Assembly (NCBI RefSeq): GCF_000471905.2
Contig: NW_006500327.1
Coordinates: 732,217-796,216 of the forward strand
Direction: 5' to 3'
Length of the DNA stretch: 64,000 nt
Source: Amborella trichopoda
Lineage: Eukaryota; Streptophyta; Magnoliopsida; Amborellales; Amborellaceae
The notes under the pieces are model-generated. The model saw only the letters and a program-made list of their open reading frames with translations. It was not told the DNA's origin and made no database searches. Position numbers and translations under genes: made by a program. Below are positions 12,974 through 22,735 of the stretch, piece after piece (positions within the stretch are counted from its first letter, which is position 1; each line of letters begins with the position of its first letter).

Positions 12974-13449
12974 TGTTGAAGGTTATAGCAGCAAGATATA
13001 AAGTTTTATATATTGAGAGTTTCCGTTGCAGTTGTAATGAGATTTGTTCCTTAAAGACAATAATTCTAGCTCTATAAATTTATGATAAAACCAAAGTAAT
13101 CCCTATGAATGAGATGTTAATTTACCTTCCGTGGACTTAGGCACCATTGAGCAATGAATCACTATTGCTAGATCGAACTGCTCTGATATCATGTAGAATT
13201 TGCAATAAAGGAAATAGTGAAGAGAGAAAGAGAAAGATCAATAAGATATATACGTGGTTCGGCAATGGTGCCTACATCCACAGAGGTTAAACCAGTATCG
13301 CATTAATGAGAATTACTTTGATTTACCAGAGATTTATAGAGCTATAATTATTGTATTTTAGGAAACAAATCTCACTACAACCGTAATCCCACAAAATAAA
13401 AAGCTTTCAATATGGAAAACTTTATATGTTGTTGGTATAATCTTCGACA
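12974..13449. mobile_element. Small copia/TRIM-type LTR remnant with two LTRs facing each other
   Basis: A fossil LTR element sits inside the LINE. On the minus strand an LTR of 258 bp (13449 to 13192) opens with TGTCGAAG and ends with TTCTACA, followed by the primer site TGATATCAGAGC (13191-13180). On the plus strand a second, partial LTR of the same family starts at 12974 (TGTTGAAGG) and runs to about 13165. The two LTRs are therefore in inverted orientation and could form a stem of about 190 bp. The flanks are GCCTT (12969-12973) and GCCTC (13450-13454), a 5-bp target duplication matching at 4 of 5. The phrase 'acgtggttcggcaatggtg' (about 13253) is typical of this LTR type in plants. There is no coding capacity; it is broken. 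Confidence 0.78.
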
Positions 13450-14872
13450 GCCTCCAAGGTGGTCTGGATTCCTTGTTGTACCCATTAATAACATTTAGAG
13501 AATCCCTCTATATAATACAAAATCCTACTATTTGTCTCTCCAATGACAACTTTAATCCTCATAGAAGCGCATTAAATTCATCTTGGTTTGTTGTAGCATG
13601 ATCGCATGGACCAGCAAAGCGTAAAATGACTAAGCCATCCGAATTCCTCAAAAATCCCCCCATATCTACCGGCCACAGGTTTCCCAAAGAATTTCCAACA
13701 AAATTTAATTTTATACCTCCTAACATCAAAGGCTCCCACATGCCTTTTTGTCTCATCTTAACATATCCCTGATTAATCAAGTTAGCCACATTTAGAGCCA
13801 CATCTTCCTTAGACACCCCCATCCCCTCTTTAGTAGCTGAAAACCAACTCTAAAGGGTATGTAAGATTTCGATTGTAATGATCTCCACTTCCAAGATCTT
13901 CCCTTCAAAAGTTATCATATTTTTTCCAGCCAAATTTCTCATAAAATCGCAGCTCGAAATCTTACCAAAGTTAGTTTCCCTATTTTCGGTAATACATCGA
14001 GACTTAACTGCTTCTACTTGTACTGATGACTCCTTGGAAGCACACCATTGAGATTCCCATGGACAACTCCAAATACGTAATGAAAACGAGCAATAAAGAA
14101 ACAAATGATCTCACAACCCGAAATATTTCCAAGGCCATTCTCCCAATTTTTGATAAAACATCAAGGCTTAACTGCTTCAATATCTCCTGATGACTCCTTG
14201 GAAGCACCATCGAGAGTACCATTGTCTTAAATGGTCAATTCCAAATATGTTATGAAAATGAGCACTAAAGAAACAAATGATCACCATTTTCCTTATTCTT
14301 CAAACAAATATTGACCATAATTCTGCCCCTCTTCATGAGATTCCACTGTCAAGATTTTACCTTGCCAAAATGTCCACACCTTATGGGGAATCATCCATTT
14401 CCTTATCTTATTCAAACTAGGTTGCACCCACTTTAAACGATCATGAAATAGAATTCAATATGCTGAATTCAGTGAAAATGTGCTATCATGTTCAATCTCC
14501 CAACCCACTCCATCTTTGGCATTCTGTAATAGATGAACACCTTCCAATTCTTTCAATAATAACCAGAAATCTGTATAAACACCGCATCGAATACCCTGTT
14601 ATAGGAATAATTTATGCTCCAAGTCCTTGACCATGTCTTTAGTACATCTCATGGATCTTAACCATAGGGTGATAAATTTTCTCAAATAATTCCATAGAAG
14701 AAATCTTCAATGCGTTCTGTTCAATCCATTTTTGTTGCCAAAAATACACCTTATTCCCCTTTCCTACCATACATTGCATGTTTCTTGCAACAAAAGATCT
14801 ATGGAGTCTCAATAACGAGCCTTTAATCTTGTTTTTGATAAAAAATCTATTTTATCTATTCCGATCAATGGG

Positions 14873-15056
14873 CTTATGCTTGACATTCAATAACTTTTTG
14901 TGAAGTCGAAATCTACACCACCCATGAACTGTGCTATTCTAAGTATTATGTTTGATAAGGCTTATGCTTAAACATATAATAACTCTTTGTGAAGTTGAAA
15001 CCCACACCACCCATGAACTACTATACTATTCCAAGTATGTTTGATAAGGCTCACTA
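14873..15056. repeat. Tandem duplication of about 93 bp inside the LINE relic
   Basis: Two adjacent, diverged copies start with 'ggcttatgctt', continue with 'tttgtgaag' and 'caccacccatgaact', and end with 'atgtttgataaggct'. They lie exactly where the RT core of the LINE is lost, so the deletion and the duplication may have arisen together. Confidence 0.75.
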
Positions 15057-15715
15057 CTTCTATTTCCTCAAACTAAGCAATTTCCATTCCAAAACTTCTT
15101 GGTCCCCTTGTATCATTATTAGTTTGCAAATATGTAGGGGTATGATCAGATGACAATTCAAGTACCGCGTTGACAGCCACCATTGGAAATTGCATTTCCC
15201 AATCACTTGACACCATAAAATGATCTAATTGCTCATGATCAAATTATTTAAACTGTTATTTGACCAAGTGAACTACGTATCACTCAGAGAGGGGTCTAGC
15301 CATGTTGCATAATGAAATCGTTAAACATTCTCATTGAACAGTTAATTAGTATTTCATAAGATGTTTCATCCGGACATTTGATAAAATTAAAATCACCTCC
15401 CACACACCATGGCAGATTTAAATTCATCACAATTTCGGAGATTTCCTACAAAAACAACCCTTTTAAGCTTGAGCATTCAGGTCATATACATTTAACAAAT
15501 CCCATTTAAATGAGGAAAACGGACCCTCAAAGACAATTGCCACTATTTTTTGTCCTACAATAACTTCAACAAAATTCAAAACAGAAGAAATCCCAAATCA
15601 CCCATAAACTACCGGAAGTCTGTGAAGCATCTATAAACTAGCAAACCAACAGACCCCATACTCCAAATTTCCCTAATCTGTCCGATTTGGGAGTTTCGGT
15701 CCTTGCAAGAAAATT

Positions 15716-15768
15716 ACATGGGTTTGTATAAGGTATCGACCTTATAAACAATCAAAGCACACCAGCCT
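15716..15768 (-). mobile_element. Single terminus of MITE family A
   Basis: The sequence 'gggtttgtataaggtatcga' followed by 'ccttataaacaatcaaag' is the terminal segment of family A (compare 34885-34930 and 38446-38475). No second end is visible nearby, so it is a fragment. Confidence 0.65.
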
Positions 15769-15769
15769 T

Positions 15770-16345
15770 TAAATTGTGTCAAAAGATGCAGTATGGTCGC
15801 CGAAAAGTTGTGATAGTCTAAAAATCTATGTTTATATTTCATTATAAAATTTAAATATACACACGCGACCATAGATTAAGAAAGCAATGCTATTATAGTA
15901 TTCTTCCCAAGAAGAACTATTCACTCCCATTTAACTGGGCTTTTCGTGTTCCAACTGTTGTCATTGCATGATATTGAATGTGAAATACGGATCTCCTAAG
16001 CAACATAAATAGTAAGGTTTAAATCTTAGCCTCTCTACCAAAATTTAAGGCGAAATATTCACAAAGGAATCAAGAAGCTTCCCTGATTTTTCCTGCTCAC
16101 AAGTATGAATTAGGCTGCACTAAACTTGCAAACATGAGTCGAGAATATGTGACAGATGCACGCCTTTTGCAATAATAACTAACTAATGGCACATGCTTTG
16201 CATTAAAATATCATAATGCAACTAAAACACAAGTGAAATCTTGAATGCATCTTAATCATACATTTTTGAGTGGATCCTTTGGATAACAAATTTGAGTGGA
16301 AGAACTTACAAGAGTCCCTCAATCAGATATATCATAAAAACAATC
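15770..16345. other. Intergenic DNA, nothing recognised
   Basis: I see no gene or named repeat. It separates the two LINE relics. Confidence 0.45.
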
Positions 16346-16349
16346 ATGG

Positions 16350-17385
16350 GCATTGTTGATGTCATCATCGTCATCATTCTTTTAGCCTTTTCCCAATTTA
16401 ATTGGGGTTGGCTAGATGAATGCGTTCTCCAGCTCTATTAAAGGCTATATCTTCAGTGAGGCCATAAATCCCCATATCTTTTCGGAATCCAACCACATCA
16501 TTTTGAGCCTACCCTTTACCCTTTTCAATCATTCCACTTGAACTAATTCACACCTCCAAACAGGTGTTGTACTTGGTTGGCGCCACACATGACCAGCCCA
16601 CCTAAGTCTACTCTCTCTCATTTTATCGCCTATTGATGCCACACCTAAATTCTCTCGAATAGATTCATTGTGAATTCTATCCCTTCTTGTCTTGACAGTC
16701 ATCCATATCAACATCCTCATCTCCGCTACACTCATTCTATGGGTATATTGTTTTTTGTCCGCCCAACATTCCGCCCTATAGAGAAAAGCTGACCTCACTG
16801 CTGTCCTATAGAACTTGTCCTTTAGACTCATTGGTATGCAGCGATTACATAAAATTTCAGTTGCACATCTTCACTTTGCCCACCTAGCTTTAATTTTGAG
16901 TGCAACATCCTCCTCGATCTCTCTATTTTTCTGGATTATCGACCCAAGATTACAAAAGTGCAGTCTTTTTAGTACTTCTTGGCCATCAATCTTAACTACT
17001 TCCTCGTCTCTACTCCTATTATTACTAAATTTGCACTCCATATACTCTCTGTCTTAGTCCGACTAATTTTAAAATGTTTAGATTCTAGAACATCCCTCCA
17101 AAGTTGTAACTTTGTGTTGAAACCATTTCGGTTCTCATCACTCAAAACTATATCATCTGTGAACAACAAGCACCACGGTATCTCATCCTGTAAGTGCCTA
17201 GTTAAATCATCCATAACTAAGACAAAGTGATACGGGCTCAACGCTGATCCTTGATGTAGACCTATTGTGACTGAAAACTCACTCGACTCTCAACTAGTTG
17301 TTCGTACACTAGTAGCCGCTCCATCGTACATATCTCTCACCAAGTCGATGTAGTGTCTAAACACACCTTTCTATGAGTATTGTTC
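16350..17385 (-). mobile_element. RTE-type LINE relic (RT and C-terminal part)
   Basis: Read on the minus strand, the RT part at about 17370-16990 contains the GLHQGSALSPYHFVLVMDDL stretch followed by LFTDDIVL (the YxDD box) and KISRTKTE. The C-terminal part (16831-16529) contains LKDKFYRTAVRSAFLYRAECWA and MRESRLRWAGHVWRQP. These phrases are the standard ones of plant RTE-clade LINEs. The 3' tail (about 16350-16480) contains an ATC-rich run and a 'ttggggttggct' phrase. The N-terminal endonuclease is absent, so it is 5'-truncated. At least one in-frame stop and a frame change separate the two coding blocks. Confidence 0.88.
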
Positions 17386-17757
17386 ATGTACAAATCATAA
17401 AGCCTCAATGTCATATAAATCATCATGGGTATTATTAATGTACACTTATAATATCTATATAAGTGATGTACGCATTCATGTAGATTATGACACTTATTTT
17501 GCGTGGTCAACATTACACAAATACATCACAAAAGAAGAACGTCAAAATAACTAAACAATACTCTTATGTACATGTATAAATCATAAAGCCTCAATGTCAT
17601 GTAAATCATCATGGGTATTATTGATGTACACTTATAATATCTATATAAGTGATGTACGCATTCATGTAGATTATGACACTTATTTTGGGTGGTCAACATT
17701 ACGACAAATACATCACAAAAGAAGAACGTCAAAATAACTAAACAATACCCTTATGTA
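17386..17757. repeat. Two tandem copies of a 186-bp unit
   Basis: The word 'aaatcataaagcctcaatg' starts at 17392 and again at 17578, exactly 186 bp apart. The copies stay nearly identical through 'atctatataagtgatgtacg' and 'caaaagaagaacgtcaaa'. It is a recent tandem duplication directly upstream of the RTE relic. Confidence 0.9.
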
Positions 17758-17759
17758 CA

Positions 17760-20005
17760 TGTCCATAAACACTCCCCTCGGAACTTGAAAATAACGCTCC
17801 AAAAGCCAGAGTGAGGTTTGTGCTTGCATGAGTTACTGGCCTGCGCTCGGGAAAATGTGAAGATGTTATCTGGTTGATTTCTTCAGCAAATGCATGGTAG
17901 AGTAAAGGTCCTCTCAAATGTGTGCTGTCACCACTTTAGAAATACAACACATTGCCAATCAATTAGCTGGTAACATAAGAGCATATTAGTTGCTAATAAA
18001 GAAATACATAACTGAGGTAAACACCATATGCAGGCACATAATATTTGGCACATATATTGCAGGTAAAATAAGGGTCCGTACTAGTCAGTAGCATAGAAAA
18101 CAACTGTGCAATTCTGCCCTACAAGGTATAGATATTAGTGCTGTTAATTTTTTTAAATGATGTGTGGTTCAGTCCTTCAACAAATTTGTCTCTCCAAGAA
18201 AGGCTTAAGACACTACCTGACTGAAAGAATCCTTGCCCACTCTCTCTCATAAAACTATAGAGAACATGGCAATAGCACTTATCAGGAAAATATTTAGCAA
18301 CGGCAGATTGGAGTGTCTAGAAAACATTCAAATTTTTTGTGTCCATGGAGCTCAGAAAGTGGGGTATGTAAAATAGGCATCTGGCACAATCAAACTGCAA
18401 GAAGTAAAATTAATAGGGTATCGTATTGTTTGCTAAAAAATAACCAGTATACGTTGCATCATTAGAATCTAAACATCATATATTGTGGTGCAATGCAATA
18501 CAAAGCAGCTTGAACACCACAAATACAACGAAATGGTTAGACATCCAAGTTAGTAGAGAGAACCAATTTAGAGCCACACTTCTAGAATCTTAGATTAGGG
18601 ATAGCTCATAATTTGATAAGCAACTGTTTCCTTCTTGAGCTTAAAATCTGATATTTAGTGTCAACAACACATCATGTAGACTTCAAGTATATCATCGCAT
18701 ACAAGACCAACTTGTATATTTAGGCATCAGAATATAATCTAGTCATCAAACAAAAATTTCACATAAATTTTTTTTTTCTCAATGTGCAACATGTGTTAAT
18801 TTGTCTATGATGTCTTATGACATACTCTAGGTTTAGACTCTAGAAATGCTCAGAATATTTGCAAAACTTAATGAAATTATACATCCTTCAGAACATAACT
18901 GGATTTGTCTTGTGAGAAGAAAAAATGAACAATGTTCTTCAACTATCTATCATGGACACAAAGGTCAGAATGTGCAAAAAATAGGAAAACTGGTGATCTT
19001 CAAATAAGGGACCTTTGTCTCTTTCAACCAGATTCACATCGAATCGACTAAAATACGGTAGGGCAAGAAGGACTGGATCTGAGCACATTGGGCAAGATCC
19101 TTTCAAGAATGGTCACAACTTGGAAAGTGCTTTACCTCACCATGCAGTAAACTTATGAGAAAAAGCAAAGAAAAGGATTCGATCTGAGCACATTGGGCAA
19201 GATCCTTTCAAGAATGGTCACAAGTTGGAAATTTGCTCACCCTACAGTAACTTACAAGAAAAAGCAAAGAAAACCTTCTCCTTAACCTTATTCCACATCG
19301 GTACATTCAAACTTAGAAGCTAAGAACAGGAGAGGGAACAAAAGAGTGGAAAGTTTGGAACACCCCGGAGTTGGGAGCACCTAGGAACTATACTTTCTAC
19401 GGGTACAATGCCATTATAAATAAGTCTAATTTAACAATAATATAGCAGCTACAATATCAAGTTTAAAAACCCCAAATTGATGTAACCTCAATAACAAATC
19501 CACGAATTTGTGTTTCAGAAACATATTCCTATTCCAATAAGGACATCACAGAAAGTAAAACCCATTATAACTGTTTTAAATCAAAACCATTTAAGTGTTT
19601 GCCAGAAATAACAATGGAATTATGAGGACATCCAATGATATATTTGAATGACCCAACAAACCAATGGAGAGAGTCACTAACGATAAAAAAAATAAATGAA
19701 ATGAAAAAGAAAGCCAAATCATAGACAATCATCAAAAGAAAAAGAGTAGATATTGAGATTTTGTTGAGATCCCTTGAACACATAGTCCTGATTTAAGAAT
19801 CACAAGATTACTAGAGCATATAGGCCCACATGATCAGTTGGTGGTGTTATGCAATAGAACAAAAATGGCTATCACACACTTCTCTCTATCTATACCATGA
19901 ACAGGTGAACCAGTAAGGGAAATGTCAGAGTTACATAGGTGGAAAGGAGCCAGGGAAACCTTAAAAGTTTATATATACATATACATACACACACACATGC
20001 ATGTA
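17760..20005. other. Intergenic DNA with one local duplication, no gene recognised
   Basis: I see no coding region that I can name. The frame at 19565-19783 (minus) is hydrophobic, AT-rich and unsupported. The only structure I see is the 105-bp duplication at 19072-19272. Confidence 0.45.
19072..19272. repeat. Two tandem copies of a 105-bp unit
   Basis: The phrase 'gatctgagcacattgggcaa' begins at 19076 and 19181. Each copy continues through 'tcctttcaagaatggtcaca' to 'gaaaaagcaaagaaaa'. The second copy is slightly shorter. Confidence 0.88.
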
Positions 20006-20006
20006 A

Positions 20007-20126
20007 ATATACATATCATCATCATCATCGCTTTTTCCCAACTATTTGGGGTTGGCTACAAAAATCCTGGTCCACCATGCTGCTCTATTAAGGGCCATAC
20101 CCTCAGTGAGGTCACAAGTCCCCCTA
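20007..20126 (-). mobile_element. RTE-type LINE 3' tail fragment
   Basis: The block 'catcatcatcatcgc', 'cccaactatttggggttggc', 'gctctattaagggccat' and 'ccctcagtgaggtcac' matches the 3' tail of the RTE relic at about 16360-16480 in the same orientation and order. It is either a severely 5'-truncated RTE copy or a SINE that borrows the RTE tail. No coding part remains. Confidence 0.75.
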
Positions 20127-20440
20127 TATATATATGGAAAAACCTAAAAAACGCCTATAGGCGAAATGCTACAGTGTTTCACCACTGCCACGGATTTGCT
20201 ATGTCTATGACGGTTTATTGAACAAACCTGCAACGGACGGCACCGTCCGTTGCGGTCCTGTGTAAATTTTTTGACCACCACAGACCTAGCATGTCCGTGG
20301 CAATAACGCCACAAACATGCTAGGTCAGTAGCGGTCAAAAAATACACGGCGCCCAATTTTTTCGGATGGTGATGATCCTATGGGCGAAAACACTGTTCAT
20401 TTTCGCCCATAGGCGTTGCGTAGATGCTTCCTAGATAATA
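20127..20440. mobile_element. Multi-palindromic MITE-like element in a TA microsatellite
   Basis: Outer inverted repeats are ACGCCTATAGGCGAAA (20151-20166) against TTTCGCCCATAGGCGTT (20401-20417). Nested inside are a perfect 14-bp inverted repeat (20377-20390 / 20400-20413) and a perfect 11-bp inverted repeat (20230-20240 / 20243-20253, centre CA). There is also a 28-bp inverted repeat with 25 matches (20267-20294 / 20315-20342) and a 9-bp pair (20187-20195 / 20294-20302). (TA)n tracts lie on both sides (20125-20135 and 20437-20455). No protein is encoded. It behaves like a non-autonomous element that inserted into TA repeats; the family is not recognised. Confidence 0.75.
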
Positions 20441-20455
20441 TATATATATATATAT

Positions 20456-21150
20456 AGATAGATATATTATGCAAAGATAGAGAGAGAGATGATATTTCCA
20501 AACTTTTGGCTCTTTCAATTTGATGCCATGAAGGACTGAGCAAAAATATCGCATATATATAAACACGAGAACCAAAGACGAGAAGCAAAGAGAACTTCTG
20601 GCACGAGAATGTCACTAGTGTAATACCTTTATATAGTTTAACCTAAACTTCCAAAGTCTGAGACAATGAACAGCTAGTTTGACAAGGATTGTCTAGGATG
20701 AACTTCCAGCTGGATATTCATTGGTTGCAATAATACATTAGACAAATGATCAGGAAGGACCTGGCTCTACCTTCACTATTACAAGTCCCAGCCCAACACC
20801 ATTGGATAATTTTTTCGAACATGGAGGATTCGAGAGTAACCAAACGTTGAATCTCGATCAAAAAAATGATCCAACAGGTTAAGAATGGATTTACAACAAT
20901 TAAGGTAAAGTGAGGTACCCGATTATTCCACTTAATACACAAATTCTTGATAGCAATTTATGCATCCTCTTAAGTCTATAATCTTGAGACCTTAAAGCAT
21001 TAGATGCATTTTTAGCACCGATATAATCTGTTTCTATGAAAAGGAAGCAGCAGCAGTTTGCTCTCAGCCTCAAATTTTTACATGCCCAACACATAATTAA
21101 GTGCATCCTTTCCATCAGAATGGATGCAAGATGCTGCTATTGTTTCAAAA
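20456..21150. other. Intergenic DNA, nothing recognised
   Basis: It contains short (GA)n and (GATA)n-like tracts at 20455-20490. No gene or named repeat is visible. Confidence 0.45.
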
Positions 21151-22115
21151 TATAAGAATGGAGCTTCAAGAGAAAGTGGCTCCCTGAAATTAGTCAAAGC
21201 CACCTAGAGTGGATACCATAGATTAAGACTCATGCCTATTGGTTTCATGACCACCACAAATCTTAAGAAACCGTCAAGATTCCAATCATGGTCTTTAATA
21301 ACCATGAAAGGAGCCCCAAGAGAGTGGCTCAACTTGAAATTATTCAAAGCCATCTAGAATGGTTCCCAAATATCACCTCTGTTGCCTATTGGTCTTACCA
21401 AAATTCTGAATCTGTGGCTGTCTTTGGGGCTGAAAATCCATTATCCATTATTTTAACCAAATGGTTGAGAATATTTTGGTCGTCTAACGCCCCACCATTA
21501 GCCACTGACTTTTACAAACAGTTGGGTTGGCTAAAGAAAACACTGTTCCTAACCCATGTTTATAATATAAAAGAAAGGATCTCATCAGGTTTTAGAATTT
21601 GTAGTGTACTATTTATACTTAAGCTGACCTGAAAGAGTAAGAGGGAGGAAACAAACATTGCAATTTTTCCTTTTTCTTTCTTTTTTATTTTCATTCTTTT
21701 TTGAATGTTAACTTGGGATGGGTCACATTGGAACTCTTGACAACAAGTGGCTCCACCTACGCTGAACACTGTGTCAAAAGCCTCGTTCCCAAAGGCACTG
21801 GCAAATTTAGCCAAATTTAAAAACCATGAATGGAGCTTCAAGAGAGAGAGTGGCTGAAATTAATCAAAGCCATCGAGGTCGGTTATTGCAGATTACATTT
21901 TTGGCCAATTAACTGTGAAATTATTATAAATCTAAAGAGAACTGGTATAGATTCCATGCGTGGTCTATAAAAACCATGAATACAGCTTCAAGAGAGGAAG
22001 TGGATCACCTTCAAATTATTTAAAACCATCTAGAGTGTTGACTGCATATTACCTCTCTTGCCTATTTGTTTTGTGATCGTTACAAATTTATTGAGAACTT
22101 CCAGATCCAATCATG
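21150..22115. repeat. Four diverged copies of a roughly 140-bp unit
   Basis: A unit with 'gaatggagcttcaagaga', 'gtggct', 'gaaattattcaaagccatct', 'tgcctattggt' and 'accacaaat' occurs near 21158-21270, 21300-21410, 21830-21940 and 21975-22090. The first two and last two are adjacent pairs, separated by about 400 bp of other sequence. The copies are well diverged, so this is an old tandem family split by later insertion or decay. Confidence 0.75.
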
Positions 22116-22344
22116 GGCATCAATACGTGCAACGCTACAACCACAAAGTTCTTATTTTTTGCATATTTTCATCATTCCTTGCAATCACATAAATTATACA
22201 TTAAAATTACAGACATTGCCTAGGGAAGTAGCTTGGATTGCCTGAGGGACAAGCTTCAAAACCAAAATACCTGGACATGCTAGTGAAAATTGGGTATGAC
22301 ATTAGTAGACCAAAGGCACCACAATGCTCAAAGAGATTGAAATC

Positions 22345-22735
22345 AAAATGTAAGTTGGGGTGGGAAATGGTTGCGTCAACCCATGGACCTGATGGGTCAA
22401 TCAGACCAGGTCCAGGTCTGGACTCCACGGGTAGGGTCCGGGTCCCCTTGGGTTCTACTAGGTCGGGTCTGGTCTGGGTTGGGTCAACCTGACCCGAATC
22501 TACCCAGTATTTACTAGTATAAAATCATATAAACAATTTTACTATATGATATAGAGGATATAAAATATTTTTTTATATTTTTTTATTTATAGACCCGGAC
22601 CCACCCGGTGGGTTGGATCCGGGACCAATTGACTTGGTCCCTGCCCGGGTCCAGATCTACCCTAGACCTAATTGGGTTGGGTCCCGAACGGCATTGACCC
22701 AGACCCTATCCGATCCATATCCAGCCCTAAATGTA
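22345..22735. mobile_element. hAT-type MITE with 8-bp target duplication
   Basis: The element (22353-22727) has ends related as inverted repeats: GGGGTGGGAAATGG near 22357 against GGGCTGGATATGG read on the minus strand from 22727. It is flanked by aaaatgta (22345-22352) and taaatgta (22728-22735), matching at 7 of 8. Both arms are dense in 'gggtccgggtc' words and the centre (22515-22590) is AT-rich. A GGGCTGGnnATGG terminus with an 8-bp duplication is the common plant hAT-MITE pattern. It has no coding capacity. Confidence 0.75.

Larger units (their letters stand above)
12746..15700 (-). mobile_element. L1-type LINE relic lacking its RT core, split by an LTR-element insertion
   Basis: Read on the minus strand, the endonuclease part lies at about 15700-15100 (LDHFMVSSDWEMQFP, then SDHTPTYLQ). 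An endonuclease-RT linker follows (about 15060-14880), then the C-terminal RT/zf-RVT region (WIEQNALKISS near 14720; SLNSAY near 14470; KVWTFWQGKI near 14360). The RNase H domain follows (IKLNFVGNSLGN near 13710; PPWRL near 13460; HMDVYKEAN near 12890; terminal TGA at 12809-12811). A poly(A) tail appears as a T run at about 12747-12761. The RT catalytic core with its YADD box, expected between 14880 and 14860, is missing, so there is an internal deletion. The RNase H part is interrupted by the LTR remnant at 12974-13449. Several stops and frame changes mark it as dead. The exact 5' end is uncertain. Confidence 0.88.
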
